Assembly (NCBI RefSeq): GCF_964656455.1
Contig: NC_135717.1
Span: 13,906,775-13,970,774 of the forward strand
Length of the DNA: 64,000 nt
Reading direction: 5' to 3'
Source of the DNA: Halichoerus grypus
Lineage: Eukaryota > Chordata > Mammalia > Carnivora > Phocidae
Below are positions 13,155-22,440 of this stretch, in pieces. Position 1 is the stretch's first letter, and each line of letters starts with the position of its first letter. Made by a program: the position numbers and the translations under genes. The notes below the pieces were generated by a model, which was given only the letters and a program-made list of their open reading frames with translations, searched no databases and was not told the DNA's origin.

Positions 13155-14330
13155 AGTACTCATGATGTCAGCAGCATTTATCAAGCACCTACTATGTTCC
13201 AGGCATCCTTCTAAGAGGTAGGGATAGAACCATGAACAAAAAAAGACAGACAAAACTTCTGCCTCATGCCTTTCACATTCTAGTGGATGGAGCCAGACAA
13301 CAAGCTCTATAAATAAGGAGAAGATATAGTCTATAAGGAGATAATAGGTGCTTGAAAGGATATAAAGCAAGAAAAGGGATAAGGAGTACGTGGTGAACGT
13401 GAAATTTTAAGATGGCAAGAAGACGACATTTAAGCAGAAACTTGGAAGAGGTGGGGGAATATTAGGGAAAGAGCATTCAAGAGAGAACAGCCAGTGCGAA
13501 GACTCTGAGCAGGAGCAAGTGTGGCCTGTTCACAGACCAACAAGGAGGCCAGTGTGGCCAGAGTGGAGTGAGCAAAGGGCACAGTGGTGGAAGTTGAGCT
13601 CAGGCAGCTATTATTAGATTGCATTGAGTCTTGTGGTCCATTGTAAGAATTTGACTTTTGAGTAAAATGGGAAGCATTTGGAGGATGTTGAACAGAGGAA
13701 TGGCATGACCAGACTCCAATTTAAATTAACATAATTTTAAATAATATAATAATATTTTAATATCATATATTTTAAAGGAATTCTGAATGCCAAGTTGAAA
13801 AAAAAAAAAAAGACCAAGGGAGGAAGGGTGGGAGCTGGAAGACAAATTAGAAGGCCATTGTACTAATCTAGTCAAGAGGTGAAGGTGGCTTGGAACCAGG
13901 AGATAGCAGTGGAGTAAAATCTGAATGTAGTTTGCTAGTGGGTTGGGAATATGGCAGGTCAGAGGAAGAGGCAAGTAAAGGATGAAGCCAAAGTGCTTGG
14001 CCTAAGCACCTGGAAGGATGGAGTTGTCATTACCAAGATGGAACCAATGTTGGATGAGTGTGGAGGGGAAGATAGGGAACACAGGGGAGGAGGAATTCAG
14101 TTTTGATCATGTAAATCTGAAATCTTGTTAGACCTCCAAGTGGTATGTCCAGCAATGGGTTGGATATACAAATCTGGAATTGAGGATCAAGTTTGGTTTG
14201 GAGATAGAAATTTGGCACAACTAGCCAAGTTAGTTAGCATAGAGATGCTACTGAAAGCCCCTAGAATGGCAAGCTCTCCAGGAGAGTGGATGTAGAGAGA
14301 AGAGGTGGTTTCACCTGCACCCTGCAAAGT
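13155..14330 (+). repeat. ancient interspersed repeat, family B (longest copy)
   Basis: The most complete copy of the unassigned family. In order it shows gcatttatcaagcacctact, catgaacaaaaaaagacaga, gcaggagcaagtgtggcctg, aaggaggccagtgtggccag, atgggaagcatttggaggat, ggaatggcatgaccagactc, aaggtggcttggaaccagga, tggaaggatggagttgtcat and gtggtatgtccagcaatggg. The source of the 56-nt duplication (13426-13481) lies inside it. Confidence 0.55.
13426..13481 (+). repeat. 56-nt direct repeat, copy 1
   Basis: Runs from acatttaagcagaaacttgg to gagcattcaag and is identical to 14805-14860. It fits its surroundings as part of the ancient family B repeat, so it is probably the source copy. Confidence 0.95.
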
Positions 14331-14804
14331 ATCTGGCCCACAATTGTTGCCCCATATAAAAACTAAGAAAAAACAATTGAAGTTGATAATTAATGGATTC
14401 TGTTGACCTTCAAGAGAGCAATGTCAATGAAGAGTGCTGGTAGAAGCCAAACTACAAAGCACTAAGGAAAGAGAGAGTGGAAAACCAAGGACAAAACAAG
14501 GAGGTCATGAGATCTGTGGCTGGAGATTTCTGGGCATAAAGATCTGGTTATGTTTGTAGCTTGGAAGAAATGAAGGAGAAGGGGGAAATAATGACTTAAG
14601 GTATCTATGGAGTGAGGAGGAGACAGAACTGAAAGAAGTGAACAAATGTGAAGGAAGACAGATTTTGAGGGGTAGGGAAGATACCTTCTCAACAAAGTGG
14701 GAGGCAAGATTCCCTAGGGCAGTGAGGGTCCAGGACACCAAGCTAGGGATTAGGATGAAGGGCACATTTTAAAAATCTAGACCCTCCTGTCATCTTAAGC
14801 AGAA

Positions 14805-14860
14805 ACATTTAAGCAGAAACTTGGAAGAGGTGGGGGAATATTAGGGAAAGAGCATTCAAG
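14805..14860 (+). repeat. 56-nt direct repeat, copy 2
   Basis: Identical over 56 nt to 13426-13481, with unrelated sequence on both outer sides. Immediately upstream, ttaagcagaaac (14795-14806) repeats the first part of the unit once more. This suggests a templated insertion or slippage event. Confidence 0.95.
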
Positions 14861-15104
14861 GGTGGGAAGGGTGTTGGCTGAAAGAGTCACAGGAGGCGAA
14901 TGAAATGATGAGAGACTTGTGGCGAGGTCCAGGCACCGTGGGAATATGGGTCTGCTTTGGGTGCAGGCAGTCAGCACCTGGCCCTGACCCTGGGGAAGCA
15001 GGAACTAAGGGGACTTGCAGAGCCTGCTATTCTGAGTGACCATAAGGTACCAGGGTGGCAGCTCTTGGTTCACAGAAATGTCTTAAAGGTACTGCTTGCA
15101 CTAC

Positions 15105-16600
15105 CAATGGACATTCTGAAAAGGAAATTAAGAAAACAATACCATTTGGAGTAGAATCAAAAAAGATAAAATACTTGGGAATAAATTTAACCAAAGAAGT
15201 ATACACTTCCCCTGTGGGGGAGAAAGACTCATACACTGAAAACTACAAAACATTGTTGAAACAAATGGAAGACCTAAATAAAAAAATAACATCCTATGTT
15301 CCTTGATCAGAAGACTCACTGCTGTTAATGGCAGTCCTCCCTGAGTTGATCTATAGATTCAATGCAGTACCTTCAAAATTCCAACTGCCTTTTTTTGCAG
15401 AAATGGAAAAGATAATCCTAAAATTCATATGAAAATGCAAGGGACCCAGAGTAGCCAGAAGGACACTGAAAAAAAACAAAGAAGACTCACACTTCCAATT
15501 CCTAAACTTACTACAAAGCTGTACTAATCAAGACATTGTAGTGCTCTCAGAGGTTAGGCGCATGGGTCGATGGAATAGAATTCAGATTCCAGAAATAAAT
15601 CCCACATTTACAGTCAATTAATTTTTAATAAAGATGAAAAGACAATTCAATAGGGAAAAAGTCTTTTCAACAAACAATCTTGGAACAGCAAATGTCCACA
15701 TTAAAAAAAAAGGAATTTAGACCCATACCTTACATCATATATAAAAATTAACCCAAAATGGATCAAAGATCTAAATGTAAGAGCTCAAACTATAAAATTC
15801 TTAGAAGACATATGGGTAAATCTTCATGACCTTGGATTTGGCAGTGGTTTCTTAGATATGACATCAAAAGCATAAGTAATCAAAGAAAAAATTGATAAGT
15901 TGAATTTCATCAAAATCAAAAACTTTTGTGCTTCAAAGGATACTCTCAATATTAAGTGAAAAAAAAAAAACAAAACAAAAAAGAAAGTGAAAGAACAACC
16001 CACAGACTGGGAGAAAATACCTCCATTCATACATGTATCTGAAAAGGTCTAGCATCCAGAATATATAAAGAACTCTTACAACTCAACAATAAAAAAGACA
16101 ATTTGCCCAATTGAAAAATGGGAAAAAGATCTGAGCTGACATTTCTCCAAAGATCTACAAGTGGCCAAAAGCACATAAAAAGATGTTCGACATCGTTATG
16201 AAGGAAATGCAAATCAAAACCACAATGAGATACCACTTCACAGCCAGTCAATGGCTAGAATTTTTCTAAAAAGAAAGGAAGAAGAAAGGAAAACACAATA
16301 ACAAGAGTTTATGGGGATGTGGATGAATTGGAACCCTGGCTCATTGCTGGTGGGCCTGTAAACTCTGCAGCTGCTTTAAAACAGTTTGGCAACTCCTCAA
16401 AAATTTAAGCACAGATTTACCGTATGACCCAACACTTAGCAATTCTACTTCTAGATACAGAGTTAAGAGAATTGAAAACATATGTCACACAAAAACTTAT
16501 ACATGAATGTTCATAGCAGCATAATTCATAATAGCCAAAAAGTGGAAAAACCCAAATATCCATCACTTAGTCAGTGGATGCCCAGAATGGTCAAGAGGAA
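15105..16600 (+). mobile_element. L1 ORF2 fragment, sense, 5'-truncated
   Basis: LINE-1 reverse-transcriptase-protein 3' region. It shows accatttggagtagaatcaa, cttgggaataaatttaacca, caatgcagtaccttcaaaat, gctgtactaatcaagacatt, atggaatagaattcagattc and aatgggaaaaagatctgagc (the KKWAEDM region). It continues to gaatgttcatagcagcataa and ccaaatatccatcacttag, and several frameshifts and stops inactivate it. The usual 3' UTR and poly(A) are missing. Confidence 0.9.
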
Positions 16601-16629
16601 ATGAGATACTCCCACACCACCTTGGAGTG

Positions 16630-17940
16630 AGACACCAGAGCATATGGATCATGTTGCACCAAAGACTTGAGAGGAGGTGTGGGGGGCTGGGGGGTGGAAG
16701 AGTTACAGAAGACACTGTGGGATGGAAAGAATTGTGCTGAAGTCTAGGAAAGTTGAAGCTAGAATGTTCTAGAAGAAGTCCAATAAAGGAATCAGCTGGA
16801 GCAAAGCCTTGAAGGCAGGAAAGCCTGTTGCACATGCAGAGGACAGGAAGCAGAGGTCCTTAAGGAAGGAATATCAAGGATGGGGAGCTGGGGAGATGGA
16901 CCAGACAGTGGTCCAAAGACACCACAAAGACTAGCGATCCAGGACTGGCACAAGAAGGGGGATGTGCTTGGCATGAGGTCTGCGCACGCACCACCCTCCT
17001 ACCTTGTGGGGGAGAAGCAGTGTGACATCTGTTGGTGTAACTTTAGCCCCACCATCCTTTTAGACCACAGCGCCCTTCCCCTGACCCCGGCCCCTTGGCC
17101 AGGCCAGCAGAACTTATGCATGTGTTTTTGGCTTGAGAAAGCACCTTCCCCCAGAATGGAAATCCTGTAGGGCCTCCCCACCCTCCCTGCCCACCCCAGT
17201 GCCTGCACAGCTTGGGGCTGGTGCTTGGCTTTGCAGGTCCTAGTAGCTGCGGTCTCATCCTTTGCTCACAGACCTCAGAAAGGAGAGCCTCTAACTCTCG
17301 GTGGCATTTAGCTTCGCTCTTTAAACATCTGGGTCACAGATATGCTCAGTTAATTAATGTTCTTAGCGCTGTTCATTTGCCTGCTGGATAATAGATTGAT
17401 TCATAATTTCAATAAGCAGCTGTGTATATCTCTCCCCTGAACATAAAAGCAGCTTGCTGTCATTCATCACTTTGCATTTGGTGAATTTGAGTATATTCAG
17501 AGAGACATTGTTTAGGGAGGGGCAAGGAGAGCTTTTGATTTTCTTATCATTTTGCCTCTGACAATCACTCTGATTTGGAACTAATTTGGGTTTAAAGCGC
17601 ATGTTAACTGCATCTCTCTCAAGGGCACTTAATAGACTCCCTGTCACTTGTTTCAGAGGGGAGCAGGTGGGCCCCCCTTTGGGGATGAAGGCAGAGGGTT
17701 TCTGAGTAGTTTTCATCAGCAATGAGAACCCCTGCAGAAAATCTTATCCCCTGGAGAAGAGGCACTGGTGGCCCAGAGCTGCCTTCTGGCTTTGTTCCTG
17801 GCCAGAATGCCCAGACTCTCAGGAGCAGCCCAGGATCATGTAGGCAGAGGCCCCTTTGCTGCTCAGCTTCTGGGCCAGGGCAGCCAACCATGTGGGTCTC
17901 TAGGGTCCCAAGGGGAGAGGCCAGGACCCAGCCAGGTGAC
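16630..17940. other. intronic sequence, no firmly recognised element
   Basis: GC-richer unique DNA. The left 300 bp (tgaagctagaatgttctaga, agccttgaaggcaggaaagc) may be family B. Open frames on both strands near 17000-17250 and 17600-18015 are explained by local GC content and have no recognisable domains. Confidence 0.4.
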
Positions 17941-17944
17941 CAGA

Positions 17945-18085
17945 TGTCTTCAGACCGCAGTTTCTTCATCTTTAAAACGGGGAGAGTAATAGAAACGTAC
18001 CTCACTGAGTTATAAAAATCACATTCTTTATTCTCTGTACAATGCTTAGAAATGACGCAGAGTGTGCCTTTAATACATGCAAGCT
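17945..18085 (+). mobile_element. MIR SINE fragment, sense
   Basis: The blocks cagtttcttcatctttaaaa, agtaatagaaacgtacctca and gtacaatgcttagaaatgac occur in MIR order. Confidence 0.65.
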
Positions 18086-18599
18086 GGTAATTTTATTTTT
18101 TAATTTATTCGGCACTAGCTGTATATTAATTATCTTCACTCCTACCCCCGCCACCTCATAGGATGTGAGAGCAAAAATGAGACATGTACTTTCCTGTCTC
18201 ATTGCCTTCACCAGCCCGCACTGGAATTATCAGTGGGAACACTGCCACGTCCTCATATTCTCAGAAACCGGTTCCCAGGCTGGTCGCACAGAGAACTCTT
18301 CAAAACATGCTTATGGAGTTTAAAATGAATGGACGTAGCTGCATCTTTTAAATGATGTCGCTCACCACATTTATAATGTGCTCATCCACAAACATTTTTT
18401 GAGCACTTGGTGTGTGATTTTCTCCTAGCAAAGAAGGAAATTAATTAGACACAGTCCCTGCCCTAAAAGAGTGTGAAAGACAGATGAATGCATTTGCTCA
18501 AAGGTTGGAATACAGAATTTTAAACAACACAGATAGGCAGGAGAGGGAGGCCACTTGAGTAGCATGGGTCCTGCTGTGGGAAGAGGTGGTAGGCAGCAC

Positions 18600-18930
18600 C
18601 ATCTCCGTATCAGTTAGCTCTTGCTGCATAACAACTATCCCCCCCAAAACTTAGTGGCATAGAGCAATATGCATGTATTATGCATTATCCAGATCAGCTG
18701 GATGGTTCTGTGATCCGGACCAGGCTCGGCTGATTTCAGCTGGACTCGTTCATACATCTCTTGGCACCTAGCAGGTCAGCCGAGGGCTGCCTAATCTAGA
18801 ACGACCTTGTCCACTTGTCTGGTGGTTGGCTGGCTGTTGGTTGGGCCATCCAGAGCTTACTGCCACGGTGCCAACAGGACTCCAAGAGCAAGAGGGTGGA
18901 AGCACGCAAGGCTGAAGGTCTAGTCCAGGA
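18600..18930 (+). repeat. ancient interspersed repeat, family unassigned (family A)
   Basis: It starts with cagttagctcttgctgcata and continues acaactatcccccccaaaac, ttagtggcatagagcaata, then 'ctggatggttctg' and 'ggctgatttcagctggactc'. The same opening is seen at 11741-11790 and 34118-34320. This is a common old mammalian repeat, but I do not name the family. Confidence 0.5.
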
Positions 18931-19081
18931 ACTGGCACATCTTTGCTTCCGCTATATTCTGTTGGTCAAAGCAAGTCACCAATACTCAGGGGATGGAGAA
19001 ACAGACTTCACTTCTTGAAGGACATTGCTTCGAAAGTCTTATTGCCCAGGGTGTATAGAAGGAAGAGTGAAGGATGTGGCT

Positions 19082-19293
19082 TTAAAAAAAAAAAAGATTT
19101 TATTTATTTATTTGTGGGAAGGGAGAGAGCAAGCAGGAGTGGGGGGGGGGGTGGAGAGAGAAAGAGAATCTCAAGCAGACTCCCTGCTGAGCATGGAGCC
19201 CGACCCGGGGCTCGAGCCCACAACCCTGAGATCATGACCTGAGCCGAAACCAAGAGTCAGACGCTTGACCGACTGAGCCACCCCAGTGCCCCC
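19082..19293 (-). mobile_element. CanSINE, antisense
   Basis: The + strand starts with the complement of the A-rich tail (aaagattttatttatttatt). It runs through gagatcatgacctgagccga and ends gactgagccaccccagtgcc. A run of about 10 G lies at 19141-19150. No clear target-site duplication was found. Confidence 0.93.
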
Positions 19294-19359
19294 ACAATCC
19301 CCCAGCATTTCTTGGTGTGCATGGAGCGGAAAGCAGGTGCCAGGATTGTGGTGCACCTT

Positions 19360-19735
19360 TAGGACGCTTCTGCTTTTTCATCATTATAAATAATGTTGCA
19401 GCGAATATCCTATATACATTAACTTGTGTTCCCGGTTTTGATTATTACCTTGGGATAAATTGCTAAAAGTGGATTTATTGAGTCAAAAGACAAAAAAAAA
19501 CTTTTTTTAAAGCACAAAGAATATATTTTGAAATCCCCTTTTTTGAAAGGTTGTCGTAATTTTCCCCCACTCCAGCCCATTTTATGCTAACCTTGACAAA
19601 ATGAGAATAGGTTTGTTTTTTCTTTCAATGTGGTATCACCTTGCTGTTTTAGTTTATTTATTTTAACACCTGTTAAGTTGAATGTTTTTTAATATATCTG
19701 TTTCTTTTTCAGTGACCTGCCTCTTTGGGTATTTT
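19360..19735 (-). mobile_element. old L1M fragment, antisense
   Basis: The text ttataaataatgttgcagcg, aatatcctatatacattaac, attaccttgggataaattgc and taaaagtggatttattgagt follows the antisense 3' ORF2 region of old L1 families. Confidence 0.7.
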
Positions 19736-19754
19736 ACACCAGGGTGGAATGAAT

Positions 19755-19870
19755 TAATTAACCCCAATTTACAAATGAGGTGGAAATGCAGACTCGGAGA
19801 GGTTAAGTGACTTACTCAGGGTTGCCCAGCCAGCTGGGAGCAGAGCCAAGCTTTAGAAATCAGACGTCCT
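19755..19870 (-). mobile_element. MIR SINE, antisense
   Basis: The reverse-complement MIR blocks taaccccaatttacaaatga, gactcggagaggttaagtga and ggttgcccagccagctggga occur in order. It lies 200 bp upstream of the penultimate coding exon. Confidence 0.85.
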
Positions 19871-20070
19871 GCTCTTTTATTTATTCCTCTGCTCCCTCAT
19901 GTTGCTGGGCAGAAGCCCACAGTCCAGAAACACTGACTGAGGACATGCTTAGAAAGAAATCCGCCTGACCCTGGAGACGCTGTATCCAGGCTTAGCAAGC
20001 CAGGGACGCATGGGTGAGACCTGCAGACCTGAGTCACCTCTCCCCACCCTCTCCTCTGCTCTCTCCCCAG

Positions 20071-20238
20071 CTTGCCCGCTACACCAAGGAGGGCTTCCTG
20101 CACCTGGGCGCCCTGGGGACCACCACACTCCTCCCCGACACCCGCTGCCTGGTGGACAACTCCAAGAGTCGGCTGCCCCAGCTCCTCGACTGTGACAAAG
20201 TCAGGAGCAGCCTGTGCAAGCGCTGGAACTTCATCCAG
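20071..20238 (+). CDS. GALNT17: GALNT17 penultimate coding exon (lectin domain)
   Basis: An internal exon of 168 nt encodes 56 residues from LARYTKEGFLHLG to KRWNFIQ. The acceptor is ctctgctctctccccag|ctt and the donor is atccag|gtgagt, both strong, giving phase 0 at each end. The product belongs to the UDP-GalNAc:polypeptide N-acetylgalactosaminyltransferases. These are type II Golgi membrane enzymes that start mucin-type O-glycosylation on Ser/Thr. This part lies in the C-terminal ricin-type beta-trefoil lectin domain. DTRCLVDN is a CLD-type half-motif, and its Cys would pair with the Cys of QLLDCDK. The sequence matches my recollection of GALNT17 (WBSCR17), a brain-enriched member of the GALNT8/9/17/18 subgroup. 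Those close paralogues are the alternative. An additional Cys at residue 49 (codon 20215-20217) is noted in the findings. Confidence 0.92.
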
Positions 20239-20904
20239 GTGAGTGCCCCAGGGAAAGGGCCAGCACCCCCGAGCAGGGGAGGCTGCTGCGGGCCACGGGG
20301 GGAGCTGACTTCCCCAGCAAAGAGCACCCGAGGTCTCCAGCCCTGGGCCAGCCTCGTGAACCCAAAGTGCGTCCAGGGGCAATCAGCGGAGGAGTATTGC
20401 AGGTGGGACAGTCTCCCAGGTCCCTGCAGCAGCACCAGGCAGGCTGGGCTCTGATGAACCTCGGGAGGGGAGCGTGCGGTGATTTCTCTGAAATCTGCTA
20501 AGTAGTCAGTAGGATGGAGAAAGTCAGACCCCACTCGGACACCATCCCCCATCGGTGCTTGTCACCTGGTTCCGCCATTCAAACTTGGTGAAGCTGATAC
20601 ATTTTCTGGCTCTGGGGTTTCTGGAGGAGGCTCTGTTGATCCCTCCCCCTGTGCAAAGAATTTTGGTGGGACTGCTCCCCATGAGAGGCCATGTGCCAGG
20701 CACTACAGTGTTTAAACCTCTTTCTCCGTCTCTCTCTCTCTGCGTTTCTGTCTCTCTCTGTTTCTTTTCTCTCATTCTCTTTTCCCTCTGTCTCTCTCTA
20801 CCTTATTCTCTGTATCTCTACATCCATCTGTCTCTGTCTCTCTTTGTCTCTGTATCTCTCTCTCTGTCTCTTTATGTCTCTGTCTCTCTCCTCCTTTTAC
20901 CCAG
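20239..20904 (+). other. GALNT17: last intron of GALNT17 (666 bp)
   Basis: Bounded by GTGAGT at 20239 and ACCCAG ending at 20904, joining two phase-0 exons. Its 3' quarter is a TC-rich microsatellite (20720-20895) that merges with the polypyrimidine tract of the acceptor. The rest is unique sequence without a recognised repeat. Confidence 0.93.
20720..20895 (+). repeat. TC-rich microsatellite abutting a splice acceptor
   Basis: Irregular repeats of tctctctctc, ctgtctctctct and tctgtatctct run almost to the acceptor of the last coding exon, with few purines. The normal polypyrimidine tract (ctctcctccttttacccag) is its right-hand end. Confidence 0.95.
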
Positions 20905-21033
20905 AATGGAGCCATCATGAATAAGGGCACAGGGCGATGCCTAGAGGTGGAGAACCGGGGCCTGGCTGGCATCGATCTCATCCTCCGCAGCTGCACGGGA
21001 CAGAGGTGGACAATTAAGAACTCGATCAAGTAG
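20905..21033 (+). CDS. GALNT17: GALNT17 terminal coding exon with stop codon
   Basis: Coding part of the last exon: 42 residues (NGAIMNKGTGRCLEVENRG to the end ...TIKNSIK) followed by TAG at 21031-21033. It joins the previous exon in phase 0, giving ...RWNFIQ-NGAIMN.... It supplies the last repeat of the ricin-type lectin fold. RCLEVE is the CLD-type motif, SCTGQRW holds the partner Cys and the QxW motif (QRW) typical of the beta-trefoil, and GIDLIL is the intervening strand. The lectin domain of these transferases binds GalNAc on already glycosylated peptides and steers the catalytic domain. In the GALNT8/9/17/18 subgroup the enzymatic activity in vitro is weak or disputed. The frame is intact, with no frameshift or premature stop, so the gene looks functional. 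The preceding ~500 residues are outside the window. Confidence 0.93.
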   Translation, partial: NGAIMNKGTGRCLEVENRGLAGIDLILRSCTGQRWTIKNSIK

Positions 21034-22004
21034 CGGGGGTGGGGGGGAGCAGGGGCCCCCAGAGCCTGGCTCCCGGCCCAGGGTCTGCCCATCTTCTGGA
21101 CCAGCCGCACTGGTGGAGAGACAGCAGGAAGCCAGCAGGTGCTCAGCGGGCCTCCCGGGGCTTCTCCAGAGCAGCACAGGAGCCCCGGATGAGACTTGGT
21201 GCCCCCCTTTGGCGCTCAGCAGCCATGAAGCCTATGCTCCCTGGAAAAGCCCCTCACCCCTCCTCTGGAAACCCAGGAGCCGTGTCTTCTGCCGCCTGGA
21301 TGCGGACCACGTACCACAGAGTAAACCCCCATGTCCTCTGCATCCTCTCCCCAGCCACTCTCAGGACTGGGACTGGCAGGGGCCCCTCTTTCTCATCTCT
21401 TGCAGCAGCAGCTTCTGAATGCCACCCCCAGGCCTCAGCAGAGTCAGGGGTGGTGCTCAGCCGCATCCTGTCTCCCCCTTCTTGGAAGAGACCCTGAGAC
21501 TCTGTGTCCCTCGACATTGCTTCTGCCCAGATGCCCATTTACAAGGCAGCCTCCACCCCCAACCTTTCCATCAGATGGACAGCCCTGGACTTTTCTGGAC
21601 CCTCCCTAAGATGGCCTGGAAGGAATTAATGCTTCCGTGGTGGGGCTCTAGGCTCCAGTGTTCCTGGGCCAGCTGCTCTGCTTGCGTCTGCAGGGAGCCA
21701 GAGACGGAGGGGCTGAGCGCATAGGGAGGTCGTGGCTGTGAGGGGGCCCCTGGGGCTGGAGCCGGGCCGGTGCAGCTCTGCCCCCCCCCCGGGGATCAGG
21801 GAGCCCTGACTCACCCAGAGCTTAAGGACTGAAGCCAGCACAACAGAGGGGGCCTGGACCCTGGAGGATGCTCCGTGTTCACCTCATTTCACCCCATGCT
21901 CTGCTGGCTGACAGGGGAGAAGGCAGTCGATTCCTCTCTGAAGAGTAATAATTTTTTTCGATTGCCCTCTGGTTAGGGTGCACTTATAAATCAGAGTTAA
22001 TATA

Positions 22005-22105
22005 TGGACGCGTGTGCATGCCTATGAGTGTGTGTGCCTGTGGCGTGCGTGACCGCGTGTGCGCGTGCTTGAGGGTGTCCGGGTGTGTGCAGAGGAGTGT
22101 GTGAT
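22005..22105 (+). repeat. imperfect (TG/CG)n purine-pyrimidine alternating tract in the 3' UTR
   Basis: The blocks gcgtgtgcatg, gagtgtgtgtgcctgtgg, accgcgtgtgcgcgtgc and gggtgtgtgc form about 100 bp of mostly alternating sequence. It is GU-rich in the transcript. Confidence 0.8.
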
Positions 22106-22413
22106 AGAGCAGATGTCAGCGTGTGGCCTTGGGCTTGTCGCTTCCTTGCTCACCTGGATCGGGACAAGGCTGCAGGAAGCTGGGGGGTTGGCCATGCTTC
22201 TTTGGCCAGGAGGACGTGGCCCAGACTTGCCCTATGTGGAGCCCCAGATGAAGGCTGTCCCTTTGGCCAGTTCCCTCTCTGTCCCTCATGCTATCCCCAA
22301 AGGCCAAGCCCTGCCCAGAACCAAATCCTGTAGTCGCCCAGTTTGGGGTTCACAGTGTCTCATTTGGTGGCATCTTATTGGTGATCGCCCCCCGCCCCAT
22401 TCCTCCCTTGTGA

Positions 22414-22419
22414 AATAAA
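22414..22419 (+). terminator. GALNT17: polyadenylation signal AATAAA
   Basis: Canonical hexamer in tgaaataaatacatgtgagc. It is followed about 20 nt later by a pyrimidine- and GT-rich downstream element (cttgcttgcttcttggttcc). It is the only AATAAA I see between the stop codon and 22450. Confidence 0.8.
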
Positions 22420-22440
22420 TACATGTGAGCACTTCCCAAA

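Larger units (their letters stand above)
1..20070 (+). other. GALNT17: 3' part of a large GALNT17 intron
   Basis: This stretch lies upstream of the first visible exon, whose acceptor AG is at 20069-20070. I found no other exon of the gene in any frame on the + strand. In particular, the lectin-domain and catalytic-domain segments that must precede LARYTKEG are absent, so the intron continues beyond the left edge. Its content is transposon-derived DNA (listed separately) plus unique sequence. That the intron belongs to GALNT17 is inferred from the downstream exons. Confidence 0.8.
21034..22440 (+). other. GALNT17: GALNT17 3' UTR
   Basis: Runs from after the TAG to about 20 nt past the AATAAA at 22414-22419. 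It is GC-rich and free of SINE, L1 or MIR insertions, unlike the flanking DNA, which fits purifying constraint on a transcribed terminal exon. It contains a C-run at 21780-21790 and a GT/CpG-rich stretch (22005-22105) of alternating gtgtgtg and gcgtg. The end is inferred from the signal and the following ctt/gtt-rich DNA. Open frames within it are by-products of the high GC content. Confidence 0.75.

Noticed and set aside
20010..20552. Other-frame and antisense open frames of up to 161 codons across the GALNT17 exon
   Set aside because: Shadows of the real exon and of GC-rich flanking DNA. Splice signals and the lectin motifs fix the + strand frame used here.
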